Shown here: piece after piece, positions 23,174 to 35,367 of the stretch
Layout of the letters: every line of letters starts with the position of its first letter
Numbering within the stretch: position 1 is the first letter of the stretch
The notes under the pieces: model-generated
The model's input: the letters and a program-made list of their open reading frames with translations, nothing else
Databases searched by the model: none
What the model was told of the DNA's origin: nothing
Made by a program: the position numbers and the translations under genes
NCBI RefSeq assembly: GCF_037042905.1
Contig: NC_087261.1
Coordinates: 19,669,117 to 19,733,116 of the forward strand
DNA length: 64,000 nt
Reading direction: 5' to 3'
DNA from: Lytechinus pictus
Taxonomy: Eukaryota > Echinodermata > Echinoidea > Temnopleuroida > Toxopneustidae

Positions 23174-24295
23174 ACAGGAATAACCGTCGTTTCTGGGGAT
23201 TTATTCAACGATTCCTGACATTTTACTATAATCCCCATTTAAATATGTATTGGTGAGTGAGCCAACACAGTTCAGCGGAACAACCAAAATACAGAGAGAG
23301 ACTGAACGTCTGATGCTTTTGGTCTAGACTAAAGTTAGATCTAATACTAGTCTTAATCTGAATTTTTATATAGATGGAAATATCCCATTAGAAAGGAAAG
23401 TATCCCTATATATATTTAGACTCTATTTTGTTATTAAGGCCAAAGTGTAAAAACTCCTGATTTTAGAAAACCTGTATGCCTAGGTCTAATTTAGACCCTA
23501 AGACTAGAGATTAAGACTGAAGGCAGCACTGCATGCAGTGCAGTTGAGACGTTACATTAAAATTTTTAATCTAACAAAGGAACTGCAGTGCTCGAGTCTA
23601 TTTACTCTGGACTAGGGTCTAGTGAAGATCTATAGTAGATGTAGACCTAGTCTAGGCCTAGTAGATTAAAAAAATCCAAGTCCAAGACCAGAGCTTACCT
23701 ATATCAAGACAGCAGTGATTCAATTAAGATTACTTTATTTATGCAAACAGAAGAAATGATGATTCAAAGTGCTTTGACCTGTGTCCTCACAAGCAATAAT
23801 GGATCTACATCTACATGTACAAATATCAGATTGATTGCTGCCTGTAACCCATCTGTGTTTGGTGTGTGGTGATTGTCACGAGTTCATCTAGCTATTACTA
23901 TGTTAGTACGAGTTCAGGGCCTATACTGACAGTACTCACTACTGTACCTTTATTCACTCATAGAGTACGTTAGCTTCGTGTGATTAATTCAATATGTGTT
24001 AACGTATGTATATGATTTGACCTCATAACTGTGACAACAACACTTACTTGGACTGATGACGAAAATGGCACAGGTCTAATAGTCACATTATGGATTATCT
24101 GCTGGTGATTGTACTTGCTCACTAATTTTGTTATCATAATGGCATGTGCTTTCAAAGATCATGCAATTAAGGTAATGACTTCAGTGACTACAAGTTTTAA
24201 GCATCAACTTTGGAAACGACCAGCTGAACAGAGTCCCGGGAACAGAGTTTATTCATTTAAAGGTCATAGACTGTAATCAATAATTATCATTGTTT
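23174..24295. other. CTAG-rich non-coding stretch
   Basis: Around 23320-23700 there is a striking density of TCTAGACT/CTAGGTCTAG-like words. The same flavour is seen at 33740-33900 and inside the Mutator-like elements. No gene was seen. Confidence 0.35.
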
Positions 24296-24640
24296 TCTGG
24301 GGTTGCCACGCAGTCAAGATTAGCTTAAAGTGGCAACCCCTGCAATCTTCTAAAAATCATATTTGGTTTATTTGAAGATTTATGTCATTTATATTTTCTG
24401 ATGTTATGTTTTATTTATTGTAATTATTGTATTATAATTTTTTTGGGGGGAAAAATGAATAAATAAATATATGAAATGAAATAAATGAAATAAAAAATAT
24501 CAATATGCATTAATATAAAATGCAATTTGTTCAATGTTTTGATCGTCAGTTATCCGTATATTATTATTGTGTTTTCTATGTTAATGTGTTTATGAAAAAG
24601 TGTTGCAGAAACCAATATGAAATGAAATGAAATATCTCAG
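24296..24640 (+). mobile_element. Probable LINE 3' end with hairpin and A/T-rich tail
   Basis: A stem (GGGGTTGCCAC ... GTGGCAACCCC, 24299-24341) precedes AT-rich sequence ending in degenerate (AAATG)n/(AAATA)n repeats. This resembles the 3' UTR and tail of a non-LTR retrotransposon. No reverse transcriptase remains. Confidence 0.4.
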
Positions 24641-25850
24641 CTGATAATGTTTTAAAACAATTTATCAAGGAATGAATGTTAACACAATCAGAACCTAATG
24701 CAAGATCGAACTTAATTAAAATATATGTTCATTCCCCTTTGTAATAATTGTGCAATTTTGAAAGAATGAACAACTTTATATTGATATCAATTTTATGTAT
24801 AATTGGTTTTTTATTTTCATAAATTGTATTTTCCTTTTTTTCCACAAGTGCATCATGTCATTGGGACTATTGTATGTATTACATTTTCAATAAAATTTCC
24901 TTGTCATCACCTTATGTTGTAGGATGTATATTTTTATTTCCATATACCCATATTTTTTTAGGTTATATCAAAATGCATTTCCATACAGTGCCTGTTATTC
25001 AAATTTTAAATTCATTAATAAAAATATAGTTTAGTTAAAATCGATTCAACAGTCTGAATGTCTAATTCACTGCATGTGATAATGTAAATGGGAAAATTGA
25101 AAAAAAAATTGTTCACCCTTATTCTTTTCACCAAGATATGATTTTCCAATGGAAATTTATTTTCATTTTTATTGTCATTCTAAATAGGCTTATATATAGG
25201 ATGTGCACGCGCAAATCAAAGTTATTTATGATTATAATCAGTTGAGCTTTAGTGGATGTGAAGGAGGGAGTGGCATAACACAATATTAGTTATTACAAAA
25301 CAAAGTATTGTTTGGATCCACCTTCTTGTGCATAGAGAAATGTATTTCTTACATGGAAATCACTTATGATATCTTATTTTTTTCTCTTTAAGATAAATCC
25401 TATCAGGTTATGCAGTCTAGTTATTTTGTCTCTGATTTTCAATATTCGTCCTTGATCCTGTTAAAGCTATAAGCTTTCCATCTTAAATATGCATTACAAG
25501 CGTTTAATTAGTTGAGACTCTGTTTTTCTTTTTTTCTTCTTTTTTTTCATTACACAGTGTTACACCACACAATAGAAAGGAAGAGGGAAATCCATTCGGA
25601 GAACGGAAGAGAGAGAGAGAGAGACCCAGAGATGAGAGAGGCAAAGAGAGTGATAGATAAAGGGAGGGGTATATTCACAACTAAAAGATTATTGACAGTT
25701 TCCACCATTTGCCAGAATTGTCAGATTAAATCAATCAGAGAAAATGGAAAAAACATTTTTGTTATGTGACAACTATTGCCAATCAGCAAATTCATAATCA
25801 AGTGAAATCACGTTTACTAGGAAAATCTAAAAGTGCCGAAAATACACTGT
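24641..25850. other. Nothing recognised apart from a (GA)n tract
   Basis: AT-rich. A short (GA)n run lies at 25607-25624. The frame at 25512-25769 has no domain. Confidence 0.3.
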
Positions 25851-25852
25851 AA

Positions 25853-26124
25853 AAAATAATGAGTAAAATTTTACCACCATGATGGTGATTATGTGTCCAA
25901 CCAATTTTGGACAGTATTATTTCTACCATGTTTACCCAATGCGGGAAGCAGATTGTCCAGTGAGGTTAAAAAATAATCAGAAATTACTTTAGAATGGACA
26001 AAAAATCATCACACTGGATAAATAAAAATGCCCCAAAGAAATGCCGAATGTAATAGGTCCATGGATGGGCACATAATTACCCTCCCACGTGGCTTACTTT
26101 TCACCAAATTTTTATATAGAGTGT
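25853..26124. mobile_element. Probable palindromic MITE with ACACTGTAAAAA-type left end
   Basis: The left end CACTGTAAAAAATAATGAGT resembles, inverted and diverged, the right side ACTTTTCACCAAATTTTTAT...GAGTG. The left terminus is shared with the MITE at 121-361. Confidence 0.45.
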
Positions 26125-27192
26125 TAGAAATGTTTGAGTTTATTATATAGATAATAATTTCAGAATGAGCCAAGATGATTTCACTTAGAATAAAAACATG
26201 GCAGCCGCTGATGAAAGGTAGGATATGAACAACTATAGTTTACATTTCTTCAGATATTTACAAGATATTAGGATAATGATGATCGGGCGCCACTGGTTGA
26301 TCGCCCCTACTTTTTATTAAAATAGTTCAAACAAAGAAGAGAAATTTAGTAATAATACCCCTTATTTTTCGTTTGATAAAAAGTTGATATAACGCTTGGG
26401 TCCTTTGTCCCCTATTAAAAAGATAATAGTTTCAAGTTTCAAAATTTATTGATTAGAATCCCCACATATTGGATCATTCTCAATATTACAAATAATACTT
26501 TTGATAGTGATGATTGGGTGGGGGCAACAACTGCCTCAACTTTTTTTACTTACAAAAGAAGAGAGAGAAAGAAAGCAGGATATTCACCGCCCTGATGATG
26601 ATGGTAATTATAACGATGACAATGATCATAACAAAAAAGATTGATTTCAATGATAATAATTAATAGTGACAATATTGATCGTCATATTAATAGTAATAGT
26701 AATGAAAACAACAATAAAAAAAAAATAATAATTTACCAGTAACATTCCCCTGTTCGTTATACAAAACAAAGATAAATGGTTAATTTTAATGTGACATAAA
26801 AAAGGGTAAGGTTGGTTTAATTTTTGCATAAAAATATTCGGACTGTTGAAATTATTCGAGATCATGAAATTCGATCTGAGTACAATGGTGCTATTTCCAT
26901 TATTGATTGACAATCAGTGCAGTGAAAAAAGTGTAAGCTAGGAGTTGCCACCTGGGCCCGTCCCCCTAAATCACCACGGATCAATAGCCAATTTTGTCAG
27001 GGGACTATATTAAATTATGCTCTAACTTTTAATAAAACATATCATTTGAAAAGTCAAAATATATGCTTTTCCTTTATATTTTGTGATCACTGTACTTTTT
27101 TTTCTCTCCTTAATTGTTTATTTTCCACGTACGATATCGGTGGTATGATTGCAAAATTTCAATGCAGTGATTCAGAAGAAGAAAACTGCCCC
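26125..27192. other. Nothing recognised
   Basis: AT-rich sequence with short simple repeats. The minus frame at 26647-26913 reads through low-complexity sequence. Confidence 0.3.
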
Positions 27193-27479
27193 CAGGCCGG
27201 GTGACCAGACGTACGTCCCGTATTTCCCGGGATGGTCCCATTATTTTGCTCCTTTGTCCGACAAACCCTTCCCGGGACGTCTATTTGTCCCGTATTTCAG
27301 TATATTGAACAAAATATAGTTAATACATCTAAAAGTGACGAATTTTCATCAAATAACCAACAGATAATCGATTACTAAACTCTTGCAAATTTTTTTTAGT
27401 TTTTAAAATTTTAAAATATATTAAAAACAAACCAAATATAATTATTATTTTTGTCAGATGATTGTTTTTGTTCGCTGGA

Positions 27480-28490
27480 AGTTTGAATTTTTTCCTCTTT
27501 CTTTCTTTTATATCCTTCTTTCTTCATCATTCTATCCTTTGCGCTGCTGACACTTTTTTGTTCCATCTATCTTTATTTCCTATCTTTCTTTCCTGATCCT
27601 TTCTCTCTGGGCGTTGTGGCGTGCGCCTGTAATCCAAGCTGTGGGGAAGTTACAAATTGATGCAGAGGTTCGAGGTTCGAGCCCTGGTCACGTCTTTCGG
27701 ATGGTGACGTTAAAGGTCGGTCCCAGACGTAAATAATCATATCTGACAAAACTCAAATAGACACACATACACACTTTCTCTCGCTGTGTGTTCATTTTTC
27801 TTTCGTTCCTGCTTTCTTTTATTTGCATTCTTTATTAAATTTCCTTTTTATTATTTCCTTCCTTCTTTCTTTCTTTAAACTGTTCTTTGCTTCCTTCCCA
27901 TTTCTCTCCTTTTTTCTTTTCGTAATTTTTCTCCTTCCATTATTTTTTCTTTTTTTCATTCTTTCCTCCCTTCATTATTTCCTCCCTCTCTTTTCTCCCT
28001 AATTATTTCATTCTTTCATTTTTTCCCTTCTAATTCATTTCCCTTCCATCCTTCTTCCTTCCTTTCTTTTTACCTTCCTTCCCTAGCTTCCCGATGCCTT
28101 CTTGTTTTTCTTTTATTGTTTCTTTCAAAGAATGAAAGAAACATTTCTCTTTCCGTCATTTTTTCTTTCCGCTCCTTTTTCTTACTTTCTTTTTTCTTTC
28201 TCTCCTTTATTTCGCCTTTCACACATTTGTTCATCTTTCCTTCCTTTCCTTTTCTTTCTTTCTTTCTATATTCATTTCAAAGAATGACGGAAACCTTTTT
28301 CTCTCTTATCCTTTTTTATCCTTCTTTTATTCTAACTTTTTTTCCGTTTTCCTTCATTTTTTATTTCTTTATTCTCAATTAATATATATTCCTTCTTTTG
28401 TATTTTCTTTCTCTCCTTCTTTCTTTCGTTCACCCTTCCTTCCCATTCTTCATATTTTTTCACTGTTTAGCCTTCTATGTTGATTTTTTT
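27480..28490 (+). repeat. Pyrimidine-rich low-complexity region
   Basis: About 1 kb of TTTC, TTCC and TTCT words on the plus strand, interrupted by the SINE at 27608. The open frames here (28102-28589) are Phe/Ser/Leu runs created by the composition. Confidence 0.8.
27608..27775 (+). mobile_element. SINE with an Alu/7SL-like head
   Basis: The head GGGCGTTGTGGCGTGCGCCT then GTAATCCAAGCT closely resembles the start of 7SL RNA and Alu (GGTGGCGCGTGCCTGTARTCCCAGCT). A B-box-like GGTTCGAGCCC lies about 60 bp downstream. A second block (GACGTTAAAGGTCGGTCCCA) and a (CA)n-type tail follow. The RNA polymerase III layout and length fit a SINE. Whether the head is 7SL-derived or a convergent tRNA head cannot be settled by eye. 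Confidence 0.6.
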
Positions 28491-28533
28491 GTCGATTGTC
28501 CCATATTTCATTTTGTGAAATCTGGTCACCCTG

Positions 28534-30680
28534 CTGCCCCCTTCCCCCGAGTTTTCCAGTCCATTATGTCTTCAGCATCACCTTGTTAATTTTTCGTGTA
28601 CCCATATTCCTTATTTGCCTATTTTCCTCTGTTTCCATTTTTCATTTATTGATCGAGTTAATAAAGTCTCTATAATTCATCACATTAATTTTCAATAAAA
28701 AAAGTGGAATTCATCTTGAATCATATTAATGATAATGCCAGACTGTCACAAGTGGATATTCAAAATTAACATTTTGTAATTTATTTTCCTCATTTAGTCT
28801 AGGGAGCTTATAATAATTTTCAAGGATTGGATTATTTTAGATAAGCTGTGAAATAGAGTTCTTTGCAGCGAGCGATCTGTTGTAAATATGCTTGATAGGT
28901 GATCACTGGTGTAGAACTCTATTCTTTATGACCGCTTGCCCGTGGTAGCATAAATTACGCAAATGAATTTGGGGTAAAGGTCACGAGCCACACCCGTCGC
29001 ATTAGGTCGGGCAAGGCTACGTGCGTTTGGTTGGGAACCCGTCATTACGTTTCTTGTGTTGATTCGAAAATGTTCTGTTTCAGTTCCTGCCTGCAAGCTT
29101 AAGGAAAGCTGAGATGTTTTTTTGTTTTGTTTGAAGCCAGTGTTTGGTAATTTCTGTTGTCGAAGATGACACAGCTAAACCTACACTTCAGTTTCAATAC
29201 ATTCTTCTTTTTTTTTGGAAAACTCACGTGCGGTGGTAAGCCTTCATTTAAATCTTTATTCATTGCTTATCAGGAAATAATTTGTATTTTGAGGTTCTGA
29301 TGCATTAATCTATTATTACTTATTATACAAGCATGATAGAAGGTATCGCTTATGGTTTAATAGCTTTTTTGGAAATGTTATAGTGTGAAAAATGATCAAT
29401 TATGACTCAGGCAATAATTGAATTTCATTGCATTCCTCTTATCAACATTTTCATTTGTTTTCTAATCAGATATAGGATTGGTGTGTATGTGTATGAATGC
29501 GAGTGGTTGTGCTCAGAGGGCATTCGGTAAATCATAATGGTTTTCAGATGAGATTTCTAGATGAAATTTTGAATTATTCTTTAACAGAGTTTTCGTTGGG
29601 GTTTAAAGCTGCTGATAATATGACGTCAAAAGGACAGTCGAAGCATTCACCGATACATACAACGTAGACGTCAGAGGGCGCTGTCTCCGGTGGGGCGCAG
29701 GGGGGTGAAACTCCGCTTCTGCATCCGGTTAGACATGGGGAAATTTTGGAAGGTCAAAAGTGCACACTGCTCCCATTTTTCGTGTACAAGCCTATGGACA
29801 CCACAACTTCATGGCACACCAGCGAAACGGAGGCGTGGTCATAATTGGCCTGCGCGCACAGCATAAAGATATGCAAATAAGTATATTGTTACTAATTAGC
29901 ATAATGCGCGATGTGATTGATTATGAAATGAATTCATATAGTTGCGTCTTTGGTAAATAATATTAATAAGGTAGATTATGTCATTCATTCCCCCGTTCAC
30001 CACCCGGTATTCAGTTGTTAATTCATCTTTCCTTGTTTACATATTTTCCTGTCGCGATTATTACTACATCAATTAATAAAATTATTTATTTGCTACAGCT
30101 ATTTCCCTTGAAGACTGATGTGGAATCTTACAAGGATTTCATTAATAGGATTGAACTTAGGGATCTGCTTGCTCGATCTATTCATGCAGTCATCACTGCA
30201 TATTATTTCATTACACATCATTAATAGCCATAATTATTTTTATGTTTGGGGGTTTTTTTAGGGGGGGGGTAAATACTTAAAATGATCAGAGAAATCTGAG
30301 CAAGAGAGCAAAGCAATTTAGAAGGCCATTTTGTCTTTATTTTGAAATTGAAATGAACAATCTGGAGCAAATCTTATAAAGATTTAAAAAAAAAAAAAAT
30401 CTGAGTTTGGGATGGGAGCAAAATTAAGACAGCCCAGTACCTCCCCCCTTCCCCCCGCATGAATTCACTCTCATCAAGGCTATCTTAAAAAGGTCACTTC
30501 CAAGCAAGATGAAATTATATATTTGTACCTGCCCGCCCCAAAATCTATCCATCGATCCCACCCTTCCCCCCTCTCTCTTCCACACACACACATGCATGTA
30601 CCACATAATCATGCGAGCAAACAATTATTCTCATATCATTTTTATCCCACTCTTAAATCAAACTCATTTATCTCTTTAGG
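28534..30680. other. Non-coding region, one weak first-exon candidate
   Basis: AT-rich. It contains the candidate signal-peptide exon at 29166-29235 listed separately, a run of 14 A near 30387, and no other gene that I can support. Confidence 0.3.
29166..29235 (+). CDS. Weak candidate: signal-peptide first exon
   Basis: ATG is followed by 22 codons giving a short hydrophobic segment rich in Phe (FNTFFFFFGKL), then THR-CYS-GLY and a donor (GTG|GTAAGCC). The shape fits a secretory leader exon, but T-runs produce Phe-rich frames by chance. No downstream exon was found. Confidence 0.15.
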
Positions 30681-30689
30681 AAGAATATC

Positions 30690-30830
30690 TAAATGTCACT
30701 GTATGCCATATTTTTATGGGCTATCTTGCCATGCATGCATGGTATTTTGATACTTTATGTTATACTCTTACCTGTTGTCCTAGTATTATACCCATAGATA
30801 CCTGACAAATAAAATCAATCAATCAATCAG
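30690..30830 (+). mobile_element. Probable LINE 3' terminus with (AATC)n tail
   Basis: An AT-rich UTR-like segment ends in AATAAAATCAATCAATCAAT, a short tandem tail of the kind seen at the 3' ends of some CR1/L2-type LINEs. There is no coding remnant. Confidence 0.35.
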
Positions 30831-32229
30831 TAGCACCATCATATTACAGTCATATAGAAGTATTCTTCATTATCATCATTACCTACATCACAACACAGTT
30901 TGGTAGCAATAACATCATTATCACATATCTTTCACGCAATGTGAATAAATAAATCACGAATATCAAGATTAGAAAGTATATTTCAAATTAAAATATTTAT
31001 TAAGGAATCAATTTCTGAATATGTGATCAAAATATTCCTATCCTCTTTTTCTCGCCAAAGCATCACATTACATCAGCAAAATGCATATAATGAATGCAAC
31101 AGAAATTGCAAGGCTGTTACAAGGGAGGGGATGTAATTTTTTTGGTAAAATCTAGAGAAAACAAATTTAAAAAAATCACTTTCATAGGTATTGATAAGCC
31201 TTATATAGTCAATATAAGGGGACATCAAGGATGTCATTAAAAAAATTAACGATATACCTCTCTCTCAAAGTCGGTTACTCAAATATCAAGTAATTTTTTT
31301 TCAGCATTTGCTGACAAGAAATAGCATGCTAATCTAACCGAGGGCACTTCACAAAAAAGGGAGCACATTGCCACATTTCTCTGAAGTGTACCTTCCCAAA
31401 TCTGCACATTAGTAAATTAGTAACAAAATTGCTTATTGTCTATTGTTGTGAAGTGCTGCTAGAGCTGTGTTCTATTTCCAACAATTTTTTTTTTTAATTT
31501 GAAGAGCTAATTTAGATCATAATACGGGACATGAACAATACAGTGCTACAAGAACAAAAAGAGATTAAAAACGAACAAAACAGTGCAACTTTTCACTTCC
31601 CCAAAAAATAAATTCAACAGCTTAATGTCCAGCACTACAGATCCTTGTTTCATAAAGACGTCAATTATGGTAAATTTGCCCCAATTGTAACTAGGAACTA
31701 GCATGGGAACCTCAATGTTGATCTGTTACTTTAATATTTCCATGGTAATTACCAGAATGGCAAAGAGTTAGAGTAGTGGTTAGACTTAATGAAATGGGGT
31801 CTAGGAGTGAGAGTGATTTCTTAATCCTTTGTTCTGTCACCTTGTTTTTTTTAGTATGCACATTTTCAATGAAAATCCATTATTTCTTATTGTCTTATGT
31901 ATGTCTGTAGGCATGTACATAGCACAGAACTCAGTAAAGACCCATTCTGAATTGATTATATTACCAGAATACAACTTATCCCTTTCAAACTACTTATATC
32001 ATTAACAGTTATTTCACTACTACTACATGTAGATGATTAGAACATTAATAAAGGGTGGGTAGGTGTGCCCTTTGGGAAAATATTTCAATCTTGTGTGAAA
32101 CCTATGGACCTAAATATCAATACTCCAATTTTTTTTCTACAGATGTGTAGTTCAAGCAACATTCTATATGTATTGACATGTTTATTCAAATTCGTTCAAT
32201 TTTTAAAATGTGTACTTGTGATGAAGTAG
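30831..32229. other. Probable 3' flank of the minus-strand gene at 32.2-33.3 kb
   Basis: AT-rich sequence without recognisable elements. On the minus strand it would include the 3' UTR of the exons below. Confidence 0.3.
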
Positions 32230-32303
32230 CTACTTGTTATGAACTTGGCCTCCATATTTCTTCTTATAATCTGCCCTGGTGATACTCAAACTGCCTGCGG
32301 AAC
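32230..32303 (-). CDS. Candidate terminal exon of an unidentified gene
   Basis: On the minus strand, the acceptor TACCATGCAG is followed by GT completing a split glycine codon, then SAGSLSITRADYKKKYGGQV and HNK before TAG at 32230-32232. Its phase exactly fits the donor at the end of exon 32892-32934. The family is not recognised. Confidence 0.4.
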
Positions 32304-32891
32304 CTGCATGGTAAACACAAAAAAGAAAAGAACAAAATGAGCTGCTGATATAAATTATTCTTACTCATCTAGTTCAGTTTATTAACAAGTTTTAAACTTT
32401 TAATTAGGCCCTAATCTTCCATGCAATATTGTTTAGATAATGCACATGTAGTAATCTATATAGCCAGATAAAAATCATAGATCACTATTTATAAAGCATT
32501 ATTCATAGAACTTTTTTGATTAAGTGTGTAAACTCATTCAAATATATATCATAAAATTACTCTCAATATTTTGTCCTTTTTTATTTCTGTCTACAAAGTA
32601 ACTGAGTTTTAAAGTGATATCACATATGACTCATGTAGATAAGATAAGAGACATGGACAATAAGTATGCATTGATGAGAATGGAAATACTGGTGAATCTG
32701 AATCCAAATAAATATTTACTCACAACGGAGCTTTACTTGCTATAGCCCTCCCCCCCCCCCCCCAATAAAAAAGAAATAGGAGGCCTTTTTTTAACGAAAA
32801 CAAGCATACCTTACAAGTTTTCAGTTCAAATATCCTGTTCCTCATCAGATTGTAACTCTTGGTGATGTGTAAATGGTAGTTGACTTTGTAC

Positions 32892-32934
32892 CTCTGACTG
32901 GGCTGGGACTGCTAAGAACTTGATCCCATTGGAT
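32892..32934 (-). CDS. Candidate internal micro-exon of the same gene
   Basis: This 43-nt exon lies between TTGAATTGCAG and a GTACAA donor and encodes IQWDQVLSSPSPVR plus one base. It starts in phase 0, as the exon at 33145 requires, and ends in phase 1, as the exon at 32303 requires. A frame running through the donor to an earlier stop is an alternative terminal exon. Confidence 0.35.
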
Positions 32935-33144
32935 CTGCAATTCAAAATACACACAATACATGTACTTTAGTTTAGAATTTTAGAGGTGATAAACAAAATT
33001 CCTCTTTTAAAACAATATTTTCAAAATTTCCAGCTAGTCCTATCCTAAGCCTATGAATATTCCCAACTAGAAAAAAGCTGGTCTTGACCGAAAACTTCCT
33101 TCTCTATGTATTATGCTCCACTGACGAAATAGGCATAGGCCTAC

Positions 33145-33257
33145 CTGGCTCTGTTTCCACTGACCATCTTCATTGTCAATAAGAGTCAGTAAATGGTTCA
33201 AGCATATACGTGGCCTACTATAGCGAGGCCTTTTGTCAATCTTATACACCAAGCCAG
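33145..33257 (-). CDS. Candidate internal exon of an unidentified gene
   Basis: On the minus strand, this exon lies between CTGTCAAAG and CAG|GTAGGC and reads GLVYKIDKRPRYSRPRICLN, then HLLTLIDNEDGQWKQSQ. The mix of charged and hydrophobic residues is protein-like. It ends in phase 0. No domain is recognised, and the upstream exons, probably in 33.3-34.7 kb, were not located. Confidence 0.4.
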
Positions 33258-35018
33258 CTTTGACAGATGTAGGATAATTATTATTTGTGTGATAAATTGG
33301 CTCTCGCTCATTCGTTGTTTTGTTTTTTTAATCGTCTAGATCTATAAACATGTGAATCTCTACATCTAAGTGAGTTCCTCTTTAAGTTTGATTTTGATTT
33401 TAAAAAAAAGTTAGCTTGCTTGCAAGTTTAAATGACCCTTTGCCTTTCACCATAAATATGGTCAAGTGAGGAGGACAATAAAGATAAATCAATTGGATCA
33501 GCCCTCTCTCTACTTATAGTATACTTATAAAATTCAGAATAGGGCACTTTAAATTTTGTCACCCCTTCCCATAAGAAAATTGCACTCATGGTATACGATA
33601 ACTGAGCAGTTTGAAACCTGACAAAGAAATGTTGTCCCCAAAAAATAAGAATCATTTAACTTCGTTATATAATTTTAGTCCAACGGTCCAGGCAGGGACT
33701 AGAATAAAGTTAATTTAAATCTTCGTAGAAAAAGTCAAACCAGACAGATCTAGAATTTCATTTTTAGAAATCAAGATCTAAGTTAGACCTATCCTAGGGC
33801 CTTACTTTTTAGTAAAAAAAGACTAATGTTAAAATCTGTCTCGTGGCAAATCTACCGATATCAATATCATTCCAAATAGATCTAGGCCCTAGTTCATTTA
33901 AATAATTGATTTAAAATTAATTTCTTTTTAAATGCAGAGAATTATATTGATTCATATAAAGATGGAATAGCGGTGTCAAAAAATCAGTAGGCTCAGGCCC
34001 AACTTTAAACTTCAACTCAAGCTTGTCAGTGACATTAATTCCCAACACCTATTGACCTAGCCTACATCGCCATCGGCAATTTCGCAGCCGGCTGGCACCG
34101 GCGGTATCAATGCCCATTTCCCGCTCTGAGTCTGACTATATTATTTGGCTTAGATTTAATGCAGCTTTGCCGTTACTGAACAAGTCCACATCTACCCCTG
34201 ATATATGACAATGTACTGAAATACAGATTTAATAAGGACGGACATGAAGCATTCTAATTAACCAACTTAGTTCTACGAAAAACTATTATTTTCTGAGAAA
34301 ATATGTCAGTCAGATCCGGAGTCAGATCTCAGTAACTTAATGGAAATATGGAAATTGTGGTTTCCGTAGTAAACTACACAAAGTACATAAGGCCCTGACT
34401 GCGACGCCGAACCAATTAACCAACCCCAGCAGCAAACACATTACAATTACAACCGAGATCAAAGCACGAAATTGAACTTAACTTACTTTTATTTGTATGG
34501 AATGCCATTACTTTGATGTAGATGTTCCCTCATAATTTTCTGCTCAACTGAATTTCACTCAGAAATCATGATTCCGGATACTAATTCTATAAACAGATAA
34601 TTAGTCTTGCTATTGTATTTCAAATGTTGAATTTCGCAGAGTAAAAAAGAACGACACCTCCCACAGATATCGTAGGGAATTGTGGGAAGGAAAAATGTTT
34701 AATGCATAAGGACATGAATAAAACATTAGCGTTTTATCCAATCATACAAGTGCATTATGCGTATTTTGACGTCATTACTCATGAATTAAACATTGACCTT
34801 CCAAAATCAACCTTCAAATTGGCCAAATGGCAGCCATGTTTGTTATGTACAAAACCTATGGAAAATCAAAAACGCGCGAAAAGAGTTCCCTCTCTAGCTC
34901 CCTTCGGGAGCTTACGTATACGTAAGATCGTATCTCTGTGGTGGGGCGCTACGGAATCGTCGAGGAGTCGTCGGTGGATCAGGACATTGCACATGCGTGA
35001 CATCGATATCGTAGGACT
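33258..35018. other. Upstream part of the minus-strand candidate gene, nothing firm
   Basis: It contains CTAG-rich sequence and a more GC-rich, CpG-containing stretch at about 34860-35010 that could be a promoter. A minus frame at 33428-33655 and a plus frame at 34702-35088 have no domain support. Confidence 0.3.
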
Positions 35019-35347
35019 GTTGTGTTTTGGCATGCCACATGTACATCGAGCCCATTCTCGAACTTTTTCAGGTTTTCCCCTTGTATGAATGTGTTTGATT
35101 GAGTGAGTGTTTGGGTGATTTATTTAGATGTCATTTCAGATCAACTTGGCCAAAAAGAAATTCATTGTTTAATTTGATATTACTTTATTGATAATGGAAT
35201 TTCACTGATTGTGTGATATCAGAGAATTGAATTCTATTTGAACTAAATGTACTCAAAATAAATTCAAAGTCTTAAAAGTCTATTATTTGGTCTCTTGTCC
35301 TAAGATCTCCTTCTCTTATTTACTGGTTCCTTAACAGGGCCGTGACA
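35019..35347 (+). repeat. 5' LTR of the Gmr1-like gypsy element (left edge approximate)
   Basis: The right edge is well placed: the sequence ends GGGCCGTGACA and two bases later a primer-binding site begins. An AATAAA lies near 35258, consistent with R/U5. The left edge is set at TGTTGTG (35019) only because LTRs begin with TG. No second LTR is present in the window, so it cannot be verified by comparison. Confidence 0.5.
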
Positions 35348-35349
35348 TT

Positions 35350-35367
35350 TGGGGGCTTGTCCGGGAG
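35350..35367 (+). promoter_or_regulatory. Primer-binding site, tRNA-Pro type, split by an insertion
   Basis: TGGGGGCTTGTCCGGGAG matches 16 of 18 positions of the complement of the tRNA-Pro 3' end. It stands two bases after the LTR end, where the minus-strand primer site of LTR retroelements belongs. The Mutator-like element is inserted at its 3' border and duplicated its last 9 bases. Confidence 0.75.

Larger units (their letters stand above)
27193..28533. mobile_element. hAT-like non-autonomous element with CAGGGTGACCAGA-type ends
   Basis: The left end CAGGCCGGGTGACCAGACG and the right end TCTGGTCACCCTG are inverted copies, with CCCGTATTT/ATATGGGAC subterminal matches. CTGCCCC flanks both sides (27186-27192 and 28534-28540), close to the 8-bp duplication of hAT elements. 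The interior is pyrimidine-rich (TTTC/TTCC)n and hosts a nested SINE. No transposase is present. Confidence 0.65.

Noticed and set aside
33428-33655. 75-codon minus-strand frame as an upstream exon
   Set aside because: No clear splice sites in phase with the exon at 33145-33257 and no recognisable domain.
34650-34690. ZNF143-like promoter motif (ACAATTCCC on the minus strand)
   Set aside because: Only a partial match to the known motif and no transcript start to anchor it.
34702-35088. 128-codon plus-strand frame as a host gene
   Set aside because: No domain is visible, the composition is irregular, and it runs across the probable LTR start.
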